This document shows, piece after piece, positions 38,592-47,857 of a DNA stretch of 60,072 nucleotides. Numbering within the stretch: the first letter of the stretch is position 1; every line of letters begins with the position of its first letter. The position numbers were made by a program, and so were the translations under genes. Source of the DNA: Oscillospiraceae bacterium (GTDB lineage: Bacteria; Bacillota; Clostridia; Oscillospirales; Ruminococcaceae); assembly GCA_022766785.1 (NCBI GenBank), contig JALEOL010000049.1:1-60072 (forward strand), read 5' to 3'. The notes below the pieces were generated by a model. The model did no database searches. It was not told the DNA's origin and saw nothing but the letters and a program-made list of their open reading frames with translations.

Positions 38592-41153
38592 TTATTTCAG
38601 CGTGGGAATGATACCGATAAGCCCACGGCGGTTCTTCACGCCGAGAGAGCCGTATGTGCGTTTAAGGCTGCTCTTTACGCTGTCAAGGCTCACGCCGAGA
38701 ATATCGCTTATCTCCTGGTTGGAAACGCCGGACACCGCCATTATCGCGTAGGAATATGCCGTCTCGGAAAGCCCCAGCTCCTGCCGCAGCTTTTCCGTGG
38801 AGGACATAAGCTTTTTCAGCGGCGCAAGATAGTGTTCCGAGAAGCTGTTTTCCCGTGGTGCTGAAAGATATGTCAGCTCATAGCTGCGAACCGTTTCCAC
38901 GCCCCGGAGGAACTCGTTTCCGAGGATCATCACGCTGTCGATGAACGGCTGGATATCTTCTCCTAAAAAAGACCTCACCTGTGGCAGAAGGTCGGGACAT
39001 ACAGCGTAGAATTCCGCAGCTATCCCCGGCAGACCGTCCGTGCGTGCGCACTCCAGCGCTTCTCTGGTGTACTCCACAGCGCTGTCCCAGCTTCCAAGGC
39101 AGGACAATGCCCTTGCCGAAAGAAGCCGCAGCACTATCCCGGCGGCGACATTTCCGGCTTTGGCGGCGGTGCTTATGTATTCAGCAGCCTTGTCCGCGAG
39201 GGCGGTGTAATTTCCCGTCCTTACAAGGAAACCGGCGTGCACCATGGCGTAATACGGCGATGTAAAGCGGTTCATGATAGGGTCGGTCTCCCCGGTGCAC
39301 ATGGCGTACCAGACGTCCTCGCTGCCGCCGCCGCGAAGTGTGCGGAGCAGTCCGATGATGAGCCGCGCGCAGTTTCCCTCCTCGCGGCTGGAGTTCATCC
39401 GCTCAATACGAAGCACCGACTGGACGTTCTCAAAGAATTTCCCATGATCCCCGAGAAACAGGCAGCATTTTGCGGCGCAGTAGATCGCAGCAAGACGAGT
39501 GGCAACGCGGTTTGCGCCGGTGCTGAGCGACGCCGCTGCGGACAGCAGCTCCAGCGCCCCGGTGAGATCCCCCTGGGCGAATTTCGCTTCGCCGGCGAAG
39601 ATTATTTCGGTGTACCTGCCATGGTCGATCATCTCGGTGTACATATGCTGATACCGGGTGAACTGTGCGGTCTCGGTGTGCACGGAGTGCCCCCGGCGGT
39701 GTATCAGGAAGAATACCGTGGGGGAATACAGCGTCCAGGCAAACAACGGCGAGTCATACTGCCGCCTGCCCCGGAACATGTCATAGGCGCGTTTTATGCT
39801 GTCGCCCATTCGGTCAAGGTCGTACAGATCCTCGTTGGCTCTCAGGGCGTAGGCGTAGCTCAGCAGTTCCCGGCGCTCAGAGCCGGAATATTCCTGAGAG
39901 GCGGCGATGTGGTCCATTATTTCGGAGCACCTCTCCCGGATAGCAGGTTTTAGGTCGGTCTGCATAAGCATCGCTCCCACGCGGAGCATTCGGGGGATAG
40001 CCTGCTTGCAGGTCAGGGGGCAGTTCATGATGAAATTCCTCAGCAGACCGCTGCTTTTTTTCAGCATTGAGTAGGTTATGCACTCGTTGTTGTATATCTG
40101 CGAGGCAAGTTCGTATTCCCCGGCGATGAAGAACTCACAGAATGCGAAAAAATCCTTGCGGTCGCGGAGGTATTCCCTGCCGAAGCATATCCTGAGGTCG
40201 TGCCGGACGTTTTCCGGGAAAGTCGTGAATACGCGGTAGATCGCCTGTCTCAGCAGCTGGTGGAACTTCACGGAGCGACGGCGCAGGTTTATTTCCAGCA
40301 GCGGTATCTTTCTGCGTAGCATGACAAGCTCGCTGAACACCGCGTCAGGGTACAGCAGATCGTCGCCGAAGAACTCTCTTATCGGATCAAAGGAACGCAG
40401 ATCCCGGCAGAATTCCTGGGATACGCCGCCGAACGCCGAGGCGAACGCCAGCGCCCCGTGGATACGCACGGATTTGTCCTCCAGCAGGGCGTGTATTATT
40501 CTTCCCACAGGGGTAAGCGCGGCGAAATCGCTTCCCTGGCTTGCCAGCATAAAGCACAGCCTTGTCCCCAGAAACCCGCCACGGCAGGCGTTGTAAACCG
40601 CGTCCACGCTTATTCTCACATTGCAGCGACATGCGTACTCCGCGACCTCCTCCGGGGTCATGGAGATCATGTCCCGGTCTAACACCGTAAAGTTCATATG
40701 ATCCGCAAGGCGGCGGTAATACGATCCCAGCGAGCTGCACAGGAATATGAAATTCGCGCAGCCACATTCCGACAGGAGCTTCGCGGTGCGCTGATTTCCC
40801 AGCAGGGTGTCCGCCGCATAGTCGCAGTCCACTATCAGTATCAGCCGGTCCTCCCTGGAAAGCTCCCTGAAATGCTGCCGCAGACCGGCGGCTTCGCTGT
40901 CGGAGACCGGCTCGCTGAACGACTTCCCGGCAACGTTCATGCATATCTGCGAGAAGCAGCTGCCGGTGCTGTCCGCCGAGGTTATGAAGCGTATTGAAGC
41001 TCCGCGCGGACGCGTCCTGCCGGTGAATTCCCGCAGCAGGGTGGATTTCCCGGTGCCGTCCGGTGCGCAGACCACCGTCACCCTGTCCGTGTAGATACGG
41101 CGGAGCAGTGCGCTTATTCTTTTCGGAATGAAAATGCTGTTGATATCCGGCAT
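38592..41153 (-). CDS. MalT/LuxR-type ATP-dependent transcriptional regulator
   Basis: An 853-residue STAND-type regulator. Near the N-terminus the P-loop is APDGTGKSTLL and Walker B is LILIVDCD. The middle ~500 residues are helical repeats resembling TPR units. The C-terminal ~65 residues form a LuxR helix-turn-helix (VSGVSNQEISDILGVSLDSVKSSLKRTYGSLGVKNR). Proteins of this shape bind an inducer, hydrolyse ATP and activate promoters; MalT with maltotriose is the model. It lies directly downstream of the alpha-galactosidase gene on the same strand, so its inducer may be a galactoside, but this is inference. ATG 41153 follows GGAGGG. Confidence 0.85.
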   Translation of the reverse strand: MPDINSIFIPKRISALLRRIYTDRVTVVCAPDGTGKSTLLREFTGRTRPRGASIRFITSADSTGSCFSQICMNVAGKSFSEPVSDSEAAGLRQHFRELSREDRLILIVDCDYAADTLLGNQRTAKLLSECGCANFIFLCSSLGSYYRRLADHMNFTVLDRDMISMTPEEVAEYACRCNVRISVDAVYNACRGGFLGTRLCFMLASQGSDFAALTPVGRIIHALLEDKSVRIHGALAFASAFGGVSQEFCRDLRSFDPIREFFGDDLLYPDAVFSELVMLRRKIPLLEINLRRRSVKFHQLLRQAIYRVFTTFPENVRHDLRICFGREYLRDRKDFFAFCEFFIAGEYELASQIYNNECITYSMLKKSSGLLRNFIMNCPLTCKQAIPRMLRVGAMLMQTDLKPAIRERCSEIMDHIAASQEYSGSERRELLSYAYALRANEDLYDLDRMGDSIKRAYDMFRGRRQYDSPLFAWTLYSPTVFFLIHRRGHSVHTETAQFTRYQHMYTEMIDHGRYTEIIFAGEAKFAQGDLTGALELLSAAASLSTGANRVATRLAAIYCAAKCCLFLGDHGKFFENVQSVLRIERMNSSREEGNCARLIIGLLRTLRGGGSEDVWYAMCTGETDPIMNRFTSPYYAMVHAGFLVRTGNYTALADKAAEYISTAAKAGNVAAGIVLRLLSARALSCLGSWDSAVEYTREALECARTDGLPGIAAEFYAVCPDLLPQVRSFLGEDIQPFIDSVMILGNEFLRGVETVRSYELTYLSAPRENSFSEHYLAPLKKLMSSTEKLRQELGLSETAYSYAIMAVSGVSNQEISDILGVSLDSVKSSLKRTYGSLGVKNRRGLIGIIPTLK

Positions 41154-41174
41154 TCTGTTCCCTCCGTATCACAA

Positions 41175-41280
41175 AAGCGCCCGGGCGCAGCCTATACTAA
41201 TCTTCAACCGCCCTATAGACATCTTTTCGAAAATCTTGTCTATAGTTCGATTGAATATTAGTATTACGCCGCGGGCGCTT
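41175..41280. repeat. 106-nt near-perfect palindrome between GH36 and regulator genes
   Basis: AAGCGCCCG (41175-41183) faces CGGGCGCTT (41272-41280). Inside, ATACTAAT pairs with ATTAGTAT, TTCAA with TTGAA, CTATAGACA with TGTCTATAG (with one offset base), down to a TTTTCGAAAA centre. On the minus strand it begins 4 bp after the GH36 stop and exits into CTTTTG, so it may terminate or attenuate. Its size and symmetry also suit a small inverted-repeat element, though I see no target duplication. Confidence 0.75.
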
Positions 41281-41284
41281 CGTT

Positions 41285-43483
41285 TTACTTTTCTATCCTG
41301 ATGAAATGCGCGATATAGCTCTGGAAGTCGCCCCACAGCGAGGGAATGTCAAAGCCGCTGTTCATCAGCACTTCCGCACTGTAAACTCTGCCAGTCTCCT
41401 CATGGCGGTAGAAGCAGCCCTTTTCAAGTCCGGCAAGGCGCACTCTGTGCAGGAACACGCTGGGTTCTTTCAGCACCTGAACATACTCCAGCAGAGCCTC
41501 GCTCTTGTCCTTTGCAACGAATTCCCACGCGTCGAAGCGGTCGCTGCTGAACGGGTCGCCCAGGCGGTAATAGTCACCGGTGCGCACCAGGGGATTGTAC
41601 TTGTTGAATTCCTCTATCTGCTTTTTTATCTCCCATTTGTCGTCGTCAGATATCTTCGTGATATCCAGCTCATAGCCGAATGTTCCCACCATTGCGACAT
41701 GACCCCTTGTCTTGAACGGAGTTATCCTGCCCACGCAGTGATTGGGGCTGTCGGAAACGTGCGCTCCGAAGCAGGAGCAGGGATAGCACAGGGAAGTTCC
41801 GTACTGTATTTTAAGCCTTTCTATCGCGTCAGTGTCATCGGAGCACCATATCTGCGGCGAGTAATATAGCATACCTGCGTCAAACCGCGAACCGCCGCCG
41901 GCGCAGTTTTCAAGCAGCAGATCGGGGAAATCGGTGAGCAGCCGCTCCTGGATCTCGTAAACGCCGAGGACGTATCTGTGCCATATTTCACGCTGCCTTT
42001 CCGGGGGGAGTACCTCGTTTCCGACCTCGCAGAGCTGGCGGTTCATGTCCCACTTGACATACTCGATATTCGCCGAGGACAGTATCTTGTACATCTGCTC
42101 GTAGATGTAGTCGCGCACGTCTTTTCGGGAGAAGTCTATGACAAGCTGCGAACGGCAGGTGGTGCGCGGTCTGCCGGGGATATGTATGCACCAGTCGGGG
42201 TGCGCCTTGTACAGCTCGCTGTCCGGAGAGATCATCTCCGGCTCGAACCAGATGCCGAATTTCAGCCCCAGCTTGTTCACCTCGTCCACCAGGTATTTCA
42301 GACCACCCTTTATTTTGTCCTCGTTCACGAACCAGTCGCCCAGACTTGACTTGTCGTCATTCCTGTGTCCGAACCACCCGTCGTCCATGACCAGCATTTC
42401 AATTCCGGCTTTCGCGGATTCTCTTGCGATGTCAAGCAGCTTCTCGGTGTCAAAGTTGAAGTAGGTGGCTTCCCAGTTGTTGATGAGGATAGGACGGCGG
42501 ATATCCTTCCACTTCCCCCGGGTGAGGTTATTGCGCATTACATCATGGAAAGTGCGGCTCATTGCGCCGATACCCTCCGCCGAGAACACCATGATCACCT
42601 CCGGCGCCTGGAATTCCTCGCCCAGGTCAAGGTGCCAACTGAAATCGTATGGGTTTATGCCGGAGAACACACGGGTCTTTTCGTACTGGTTGACCTCGCA
42701 GCCTGCCACGAAGCTGCCGGAATAGCACAGCGCGAAGCCATAGCAGTCGCCGTAATCCTCGGTAGCCCTGCGGTCTACTATCGCGATAAAGTTATTGTGG
42801 GCATGGCTGGTTGAGCCGCGGCAGGAGTCCACAAGCTGCTTGCCGAAGTGCAGGGGATTGCGCTGAACATGGCGCTCCCTCGCCCATGTGCCGTAGAGAG
42901 TTATCATGTCGTAGTCCTTGCTGTCAAGCTCCACGCAGGTGGAAAGCAGCCGCCGCAGCTCGATAGGATCAGCGCCGCCGTTCTTTACCTTGACTGAACG
43001 GGTGATAACGTCCAGCTTCTCGAAAACGCTGTACTGCAGGGTTATCTGAAGACCGTTGTGGGGGTCGCGGCAGTAGACCTCAAGGCTGGTCACCTCGTCG
43101 TCGCTGTTAGCAAAGGTCGCCGGCAGACCCTGGAGCTTTTTCTTGCCGGGGAATATCGCGTAGCTGTCGAAATAGCACTCGCAGGCGGACATGCCGTACT
43201 TATCCATAAGCTGCATACACGGTTCCCGGAAGTCCGCAACGCCGCTTGTGGGGAACTCCAGGGCGGCACAGTCGAAGCTGTGCGGCCCCATTCCGTCATG
43301 GGTCGCAGGAACAAACGGTTCGTCGTTCGGGATACGGAGCATGTGGGTGATGTCGGTTTCGGGAATAGACGCGCCGTAGTACAGGTGCAGCAGGTGATTT
43401 GAGCCAGTCACATGGAATGCGTAGGTGGTATTCGGGGTGTCGAGCTTGAAAACGCGCTTTTTTTCATCGTAGATTATCGGCAT
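41285..43483 (-). CDS. Alpha-galactosidase, GH36
   Basis: A 732-residue enzyme that should release terminal alpha-galactose from raffinose-family sugars or galactomannan fragments. The catalytic nucleophile lies in YVKWDMNRQ and the acid/base in the WCSDDTDA region. MLVMDDGWFGHR, FGIWFEPEMISPDS and LLENCAGGGSRFD are classic GH36 motifs. The length is typical of group I GH36. There is no signal peptide, so it acts in the cytoplasm on imported oligosaccharides. I start at ATG 43483 (AGAGAGG upstream); the longer frame to 43540 reaches into the promoter region. Confidence 0.95.
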   Translation of the reverse strand: MPIIYDEKKRVFKLDTPNTTYAFHVTGSNHLLHLYYGASIPETDITHMLRIPNDEPFVPATHDGMGPHSFDCAALEFPTSGVADFREPCMQLMDKYGMSACECYFDSYAIFPGKKKLQGLPATFANSDDEVTSLEVYCRDPHNGLQITLQYSVFEKLDVITRSVKVKNGGADPIELRRLLSTCVELDSKDYDMITLYGTWARERHVQRNPLHFGKQLVDSCRGSTSHAHNNFIAIVDRRATEDYGDCYGFALCYSGSFVAGCEVNQYEKTRVFSGINPYDFSWHLDLGEEFQAPEVIMVFSAEGIGAMSRTFHDVMRNNLTRGKWKDIRRPILINNWEATYFNFDTEKLLDIARESAKAGIEMLVMDDGWFGHRNDDKSSLGDWFVNEDKIKGGLKYLVDEVNKLGLKFGIWFEPEMISPDSELYKAHPDWCIHIPGRPRTTCRSQLVIDFSRKDVRDYIYEQMYKILSSANIEYVKWDMNRQLCEVGNEVLPPERQREIWHRYVLGVYEIQERLLTDFPDLLLENCAGGGSRFDAGMLYYSPQIWCSDDTDAIERLKIQYGTSLCYPCSCFGAHVSDSPNHCVGRITPFKTRGHVAMVGTFGYELDITKISDDDKWEIKKQIEEFNKYNPLVRTGDYYRLGDPFSSDRFDAWEFVAKDKSEALLEYVQVLKEPSVFLHRVRLAGLEKGCFYRHEETGRVYSAEVLMNSGFDIPSLWGDFQSYIAHFIRIEK

Positions 43484-43530
43484 GGGATTACCTCTCTGGT
43501 GTGATTTTCCGTTAAATTTGGAATAAGTAC

Positions 43531-43559
43531 AGTATAGCATATCCGCCTGGATTTTTCAA
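43531..43559 (-). promoter_or_regulatory. Promoter of the GH36 gene
   Basis: On the minus strand TTGAAA (43554-43559) and TATACT (43531-43536) are 17 bp apart. The stretch 43560-43770 between this and the proS promoter shows no gene or clear structure. Confidence 0.75.
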
Positions 43560-43772
43560 GAGCAATTTTGTTCATGCTCCAAATATGCAGGTTTGTCAAT
43601 GATTTTGTACACGATAGCCGGAAAGAAATTCAACGGGAGATAACAAACACACAGGGCGCATAGGACGGTCGTTTTGAATGATCAGCCAAAGATCAGACCA
43701 TGCTGTCCCACCTTGCTTTCCATTATCTATTGCAGCACTATAAATGATGACAATGCTTTTTTTATTCATCTC

Positions 43773-43801
43773 TTGACAATTCGCGCAAATCGTGCTATAA
43801 T
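43773..43801 (+). promoter_or_regulatory. Promoter of the proS leader
   Basis: Perfect TTGACA (43773-43778) and TATAAT (43796-43801), 17 bp apart. Confidence 0.88.
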
Positions 43802-43809
43802 CAAAATAT

Positions 43810-44072
43810 TGAATACGAAAAGCTGTGACAAGAAACAGTAAGCATTCCTGATATCCCAGAGAAACGGCGGTAGGTGCGAGCCGTTATTGATGAAATGCCG
43901 AACCCGTCTTTGAGCTGCGCCCGGAACCTGCATTTTGCAGAAGTAAGCGGTGCCGGTGCCTCCCGTTAGCGAGGAAGCGTTGTATGACGTGAAGTGCGGG
44001 ATCTTCCCGAATTCAGGTGGTAACACGGACTCTGTACAGTTCGCCCTGAGCAGAAATGCTCGGGGTTTTTTG
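43810..44072 (+). promoter_or_regulatory. T-box leader, proline specifier, upstream of proS
   Basis: A stem I AGAGAAACGG segment precedes the specifier segment GAA-CCC-G, with CCC (Pro) at 43903-43905. The T-box sequence CAGGTGGTAACACGG is near 44014-44028, with TGGT suited to an A73 tRNA. A terminator CCCTGAGCA / TGCTCGGGG with six T lies at 44044-44071. Uncharged tRNA-Pro should turn on proS. Confidence 0.9.
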
Positions 44073-44109
44073 TATTCTCGAGAAACAAATCATCGAAAGG
44101 AAGAAAAAC

Positions 44110-45834
44110 ATGAAACTTGAAAAGCTAGTAGGCGACCGCTTCAAGCAGCGCCCCTCCGACTGCCAGATCGACAGCCACGCCCTGATGATCCGCGGCGGCT
44201 ACATGAAGTACGTTGCAAACGGAATATTCTCCAGCTATATGCCGTTAAAGCGCATCACTAGGAAGATCGAGCAGATAATCCGCGAGGAAATGGACGCTAT
44301 TGACGGTCAGGAGGTAATGTTCCCGGTAGTTATGCCTGCGACACTGTGGGAGGAATCCGGCAGATACAGCAGCATCGGCAGCGAGCTGCTGCGCTTCACC
44401 GACCGCAACAAGGCGCAGATGGTTCTTGGCATGACCCATGAGGAAGCTGCCGTTCAGCTTGTGCGTGAATACGCAAACAGCTACACGAAATATCCGTTCA
44501 TGATCTACCAGATACAGACGAAATTCCGTGACGAAGCGCGCCCCAGGGGTGGTCTTATCCGCGTGCGCGAGTTCACCATGAAGGACGCGTACTCCTTCCA
44601 CACCTCGCAGGAGGATCTGGAGGAATACTACATGCGCTGCCATAAAGCATACGAGCGCATCTATGCCCGTGCAGGCATTCCCGAGGTCATCTCCGTCAAG
44701 TCCGACTCCGGCATGATGGGCGGCAGCGTTTCCCACGAGTTCATGCTGCTCACCCCTATCGGCGAGGACTCTATCGCAATTTGTAAGGAATGCGGCTTCC
44801 GTGCGAATATGGAGGCTGCGGAGAGCATTATTGAGAACACCCGCGACCCCGAGAGCCAGCCACTCACCGAGGTCTACACCCCGGACGTCCACACCATTGA
44901 GGACATCTGCAATTTCCTGAAAACCCCGACCGAAAAGAGCTGCAAGGCGGTGGTTTACCAGAGAAACCAGGACGACAGCTACGTTGTGGTATTTATCCGC
45001 GGCGACCTCGACATCAACGAGACTAAGCTGACGAACTACCTGGGCTGCGACATTCACCCGGCGGTAATTACCCCGGAATGCGGTCTGAACGCAGGATATA
45101 TCGGGCCTGTGGGACTTCCCGAGGGAATGACCGTGCTGTTCGACAAGTCCCTCCAGAACACCAACAACCTCTCCTGCGGCGCAAACAAGGAGGAATACCA
45201 CTTCACCGGGCTTGACATCAGCCGTGATGTCCCGGGAGCAGAGTACCACGATTTTGCGAAGATAATCGAGGGCGGTATCTGCCCCAAGTGCGGCAAAAAG
45301 CACATCACTATCTCCCGTGGCATTGAGGTCGGCAACATCTTCCAGCTCGGCACAAAGTACACCAAGAGCATGGGCATGACCTATCTCGACAAGGACGGCA
45401 ACGCCCAGACTCCGATCATGGGCTGCTATGGTATCGGCGTGGGCAGACTTGCGGCTTCTGTCTGCGAGGTACACCACGATGATTACGGCCCGATCTGGCC
45501 TATGGCTATCGCTCCGTGGCAGGTGCACCTCTGCGCTGTGCGTTCAGACGACGCCGAGGTCAAGGAAAAGGCTGACGCACTCTATGACGAGCTTCAGAAG
45601 CGCGGCGTTGAGGTGATCTATGACGACCGCTCCGTCAGCGCCGGAGTTATGTTCTCTGACGCAGACCTGCTGGGCGTTCCGCTGCGCGTTATCGTAAGCC
45701 CCCGTAACCTCAAGGACGGCGTTATCGAGATATCCGCCCGGGACAAGAGCTTCAGCGAAAAGCTCGCCCCTGCCGATGTCGCAGACAGAGTTCAGCAGAA
45801 GATCGCCGAAATGATGCAGTTCAACGTGGACTGA
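44110..45834 (+). CDS. proS: Prolyl-tRNA synthetase, bacterial type
   Basis: A 574-residue class II synthetase that charges tRNA-Pro. It has the bacterial layout: catalytic core with motif 2 FRDEARPRGGLIRVREFTMKDAYSFH, then an insertion (editing) domain around residues 225-400 that begins at DIC.FLKTP, motif 3 GCYGIGVGRL, and a C-terminal anticodon-binding domain. ATG 44110 follows AAAGGAAG; the longer frame from 44056 runs into the T-box terminator. The gene stands alone with a T-box before it and a terminator after it. Confidence 0.97.
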   Translation: MKLEKLVGDRFKQRPSDCQIDSHALMIRGGYMKYVANGIFSSYMPLKRITRKIEQIIREEMDAIDGQEVMFPVVMPATLWEESGRYSSIGSELLRFTDRNKAQMVLGMTHEEAAVQLVREYANSYTKYPFMIYQIQTKFRDEARPRGGLIRVREFTMKDAYSFHTSQEDLEEYYMRCHKAYERIYARAGIPEVISVKSDSGMMGGSVSHEFMLLTPIGEDSIAICKECGFRANMEAAESIIENTRDPESQPLTEVYTPDVHTIEDICNFLKTPTEKSCKAVVYQRNQDDSYVVVFIRGDLDINETKLTNYLGCDIHPAVITPECGLNAGYIGPVGLPEGMTVLFDKSLQNTNNLSCGANKEEYHFTGLDISRDVPGAEYHDFAKIIEGGICPKCGKKHITISRGIEVGNIFQLGTKYTKSMGMTYLDKDGNAQTPIMGCYGIGVGRLAASVCEVHHDDYGPIWPMAIAPWQVHLCAVRSDDAEVKEKADALYDELQKRGVEVIYDDRSVSAGVMFSDADLLGVPLRVIVSPRNLKDGVIEISARDKSFSEKLAPADVADRVQQKIAEMMQFNVD

Positions 45835-45861
45835 CATTTCGTATATCAACACAAATAAATA

Positions 45862-45904
45862 ACACCGGGCTGCTTTTTGGGGGCAGCCCGGTGTATTAAT
45901 TTTC
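45862..45904 (+). terminator. Terminator after proS
   Basis: ACACCGGGCTGC (45862-45873) pairs perfectly with GCAGCCCGGTGT (45883-45894), followed by ATTAATTTT. Confidence 0.8.
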
Positions 45905-45991
45905 CGAAAATAATCAAGGGGCAGATAAAGCGATCCGCCCCCAAAATTTGAAATCCATCGTCAAAGCCGATACATTAATTCCGAATGTGCT

Positions 45992-47653
45992 TTAGTTATT
46001 TGCGCTGAGCAGCAGCCTATCAAATTCCTCCTGCGAGACCGGCTTGGAGTAATAGAACCCCTGTGCGGAGTCGCAGCCGCAGTCGCTGAGGAACTGAGCC
46101 TGCTCCTTTGTTTCAACGCCCTCTGCGATAATGTCCAGACCGATATCCCGGGACATTGAGATCGTGTGCGAGATTATCTTCCTGCCTCTGCCGCTTTCCA
46201 TGAACTTTGACAGGAACCCGCGGTCGATCTTGAGCACATCGAACTGCGTGGTTTTCAGCATGTTGAGGGACGAATAGCCGGAACCAAAGTCGTCCATCAG
46301 CATGGTAAACCCGGCGTCCTTCATTTTCTGAACGACGTCAGAAACTCCCTGCGCGTCCGTGGTCTCGGTGATCTCAAGCTCCAGCAGCTTTATCGGGACG
46401 TCGTACTTTTTCACAAGCTCCAGCAGATAGCCCACGACATCAAACGTGTGTATGTATTCCCTCGAAATATTCACCGATACCGGCACCGGCTGGATACCTC
46501 TGTCAATCCAGTCGCGGAGCTTGCGGCAGGCGCTGTCCCAGATGATCTGATCCAGCTTGAGGATAAAGCCGTTTTCCTCGAACACCGGAATGAACTCGGC
46601 AGGGGAGATCATTCCCTTTTCCGGGTGTATCCACCTTGCAAGAGCCTCCGCGCCGATTATCCTGTTGGTGGAAATACTGTATTTCGGCTGGAGGAACATC
46701 ACGAACTGGTTGTCCAGAAGCGCCGCCTGCATGTTCTCCTCGATGAGCTGTTTCTTTTGCAGCTCGCTCCTCATTCTGCCGTTGAAGAAGCCAATGTTGT
46801 TCAGCGCGCTGCCCTTGACGGACTGCCTTGCGATAGTCGCGTTGTCGCCGTGCCTTCTTGTGTGCAGAGTCCTGTCCTCAGCGATCGCCACGCCGAATAT
46901 CAGCCGGTACTCCATACCCTTGAACCCAGACAGCAGGCTTTCCAGGCGGTGTATGAAATCCAGCAGGTGCTGATCGCTGTCAAAGGTGGTCACTATCATG
47001 AATACGTCTGCGGTAAGCCGGCAGTAGGGCTGTTCTTCGTTGCAGATGATACCCAGCGTCTGCGTCAGGAAAGCAAGCAGCTCGTCCCCGGTTTCAACGC
47101 CGTAATTCTCGTTGATGAGCTTGAAGCGCTCCACATCAAACTGAATGAACGCTATTTCCTCGTCCGGGTGCCGCGCCATCATCTCCGCGACCTCCTGACC
47201 GTATATCTGCGGCGCTCTGTCAGAGGAGAAAGTGGTGATTATCTTCTTGTTTGCGACTTCTTTCTGGGAATAAGGCCGGATCGTCCCGTGGACAGCAAGC
47301 ACCTTTCCGCTTTCGTCCCTGAGCAGATGCGCGTAAAAGCCGCAAAGCTCATAATCGGCGCCGGGTGTGAATTTCATGAGGATATCCACGCTGAGACTGC
47401 TGCGGTTTATCCCGGAGATCACGCCCTCCTCAAGCCTGGCTGTGAATACATTGAACTGCGGCATGGACTGCTCATCAATTAGTCCGCTTTCCCGGAGGAA
47501 ATCCAGAGGATCTCCCGTGACATTTTCGAAAAGGGCGCTGCCTGCCGTGGTGACAGTACCGGCTGTGCAGTCCCACAAAAAGTGAAGGGAATGCTTGTCC
47601 TGATCCAGCATGTTATAAAACAGATCTATATCCTTTTTTGAGATCTTACACAT
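45992..47653 (-). CDS. Cyclic-di-GMP phosphodiesterase with degenerate GGDEF and intact EAL
   Basis: A 553-residue signalling protein with no membrane helix. A PAS-like sensor covers the first ~140 residues. The GGDEF domain keeps its fold (FDVERFKLINENYG, TGDELL) but the signature reads TADVF, so it should not make c-di-GMP. The EAL domain retains its metal and catalytic residues: EALARW, VNISREY, ELEITET, MDDFGSGYSSL, LKIDRGFL, AEGVET and QGFYYSKP. I prefer ATG 47653 because AGGTGGTGG is 5-6 bp upstream; ATG 47677 lies against a MITE-like element. No diguanylate cyclase is nearby. Confidence 0.9.
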   Translation of the reverse strand: MCKISKKDIDLFYNMLDQDKHSLHFLWDCTAGTVTTAGSALFENVTGDPLDFLRESGLIDEQSMPQFNVFTARLEEGVISGINRSSLSVDILMKFTPGADYELCGFYAHLLRDESGKVLAVHGTIRPYSQKEVANKKIITTFSSDRAPQIYGQEVAEMMARHPDEEIAFIQFDVERFKLINENYGVETGDELLAFLTQTLGIICNEEQPYCRLTADVFMIVTTFDSDQHLLDFIHRLESLLSGFKGMEYRLIFGVAIAEDRTLHTRRHGDNATIARQSVKGSALNNIGFFNGRMRSELQKKQLIEENMQAALLDNQFVMFLQPKYSISTNRIIGAEALARWIHPEKGMISPAEFIPVFEENGFILKLDQIIWDSACRKLRDWIDRGIQPVPVSVNISREYIHTFDVVGYLLELVKKYDVPIKLLELEITETTDAQGVSDVVQKMKDAGFTMLMDDFGSGYSSLNMLKTTQFDVLKIDRGFLSKFMESGRGRKIISHTISMSRDIGLDIIAEGVETKEQAQFLSDCGCDSAQGFYYSKPVSQEEFDRLLLSANN

Positions 47654-47680
47654 TTTATCCACCACCTGATCATGCATTTA

Positions 47681-47772
47681 AGGACACGCTGATCAAAGCG
47701 CAGCGTAGCAAATTCAGCCGCGTGAGTATGTTCGTTTGAACGGGGCGAATTTGATTTAATCAGCGTTTTCCT
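47681..47772. mobile_element. 92-bp MITE-like element in the EAL gene leader
   Basis: AGGACACGCTGATCAAA at the left end and, on the other strand, AGGAAAACGCTGATTAAA at the right end form imperfect terminal inverted repeats. Inner AAATTC and GAATTT also pair, so the whole can fold as one long hairpin. No open frame exists. It sits between the EAL promoter (47788-47816) and its start, so it is transcribed as part of the 5' leader. A clear target duplication is not visible. Confidence 0.6.
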
Positions 47773-47787
47773 AATACTTTTTATACA

Positions 47788-47816
47788 ATTATACCACACT
47801 TTTTCACAAAATGCAA
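47788..47816 (-). promoter_or_regulatory. Promoter of the EAL gene, within a dyad
   Basis: On the minus strand TTGCAT (47811-47816) and TATAAT (47788-47793) are 17 bp apart. The -35 and spacer overlap a 14-bp inverted repeat (47797-47811 and 47821-47834, with one bulged T). Confidence 0.65.
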
Positions 47817-47857
47817 GTGCTTTTGTGAAAAGTGCTGTGATAAAACTGCTGATCCGT

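Noticed and set aside
44245-45528. 427-codon minus-strand frame opposite proS
   Set aside because: Shadow of the codon bias of proS; no start signal and no recognisable motif.
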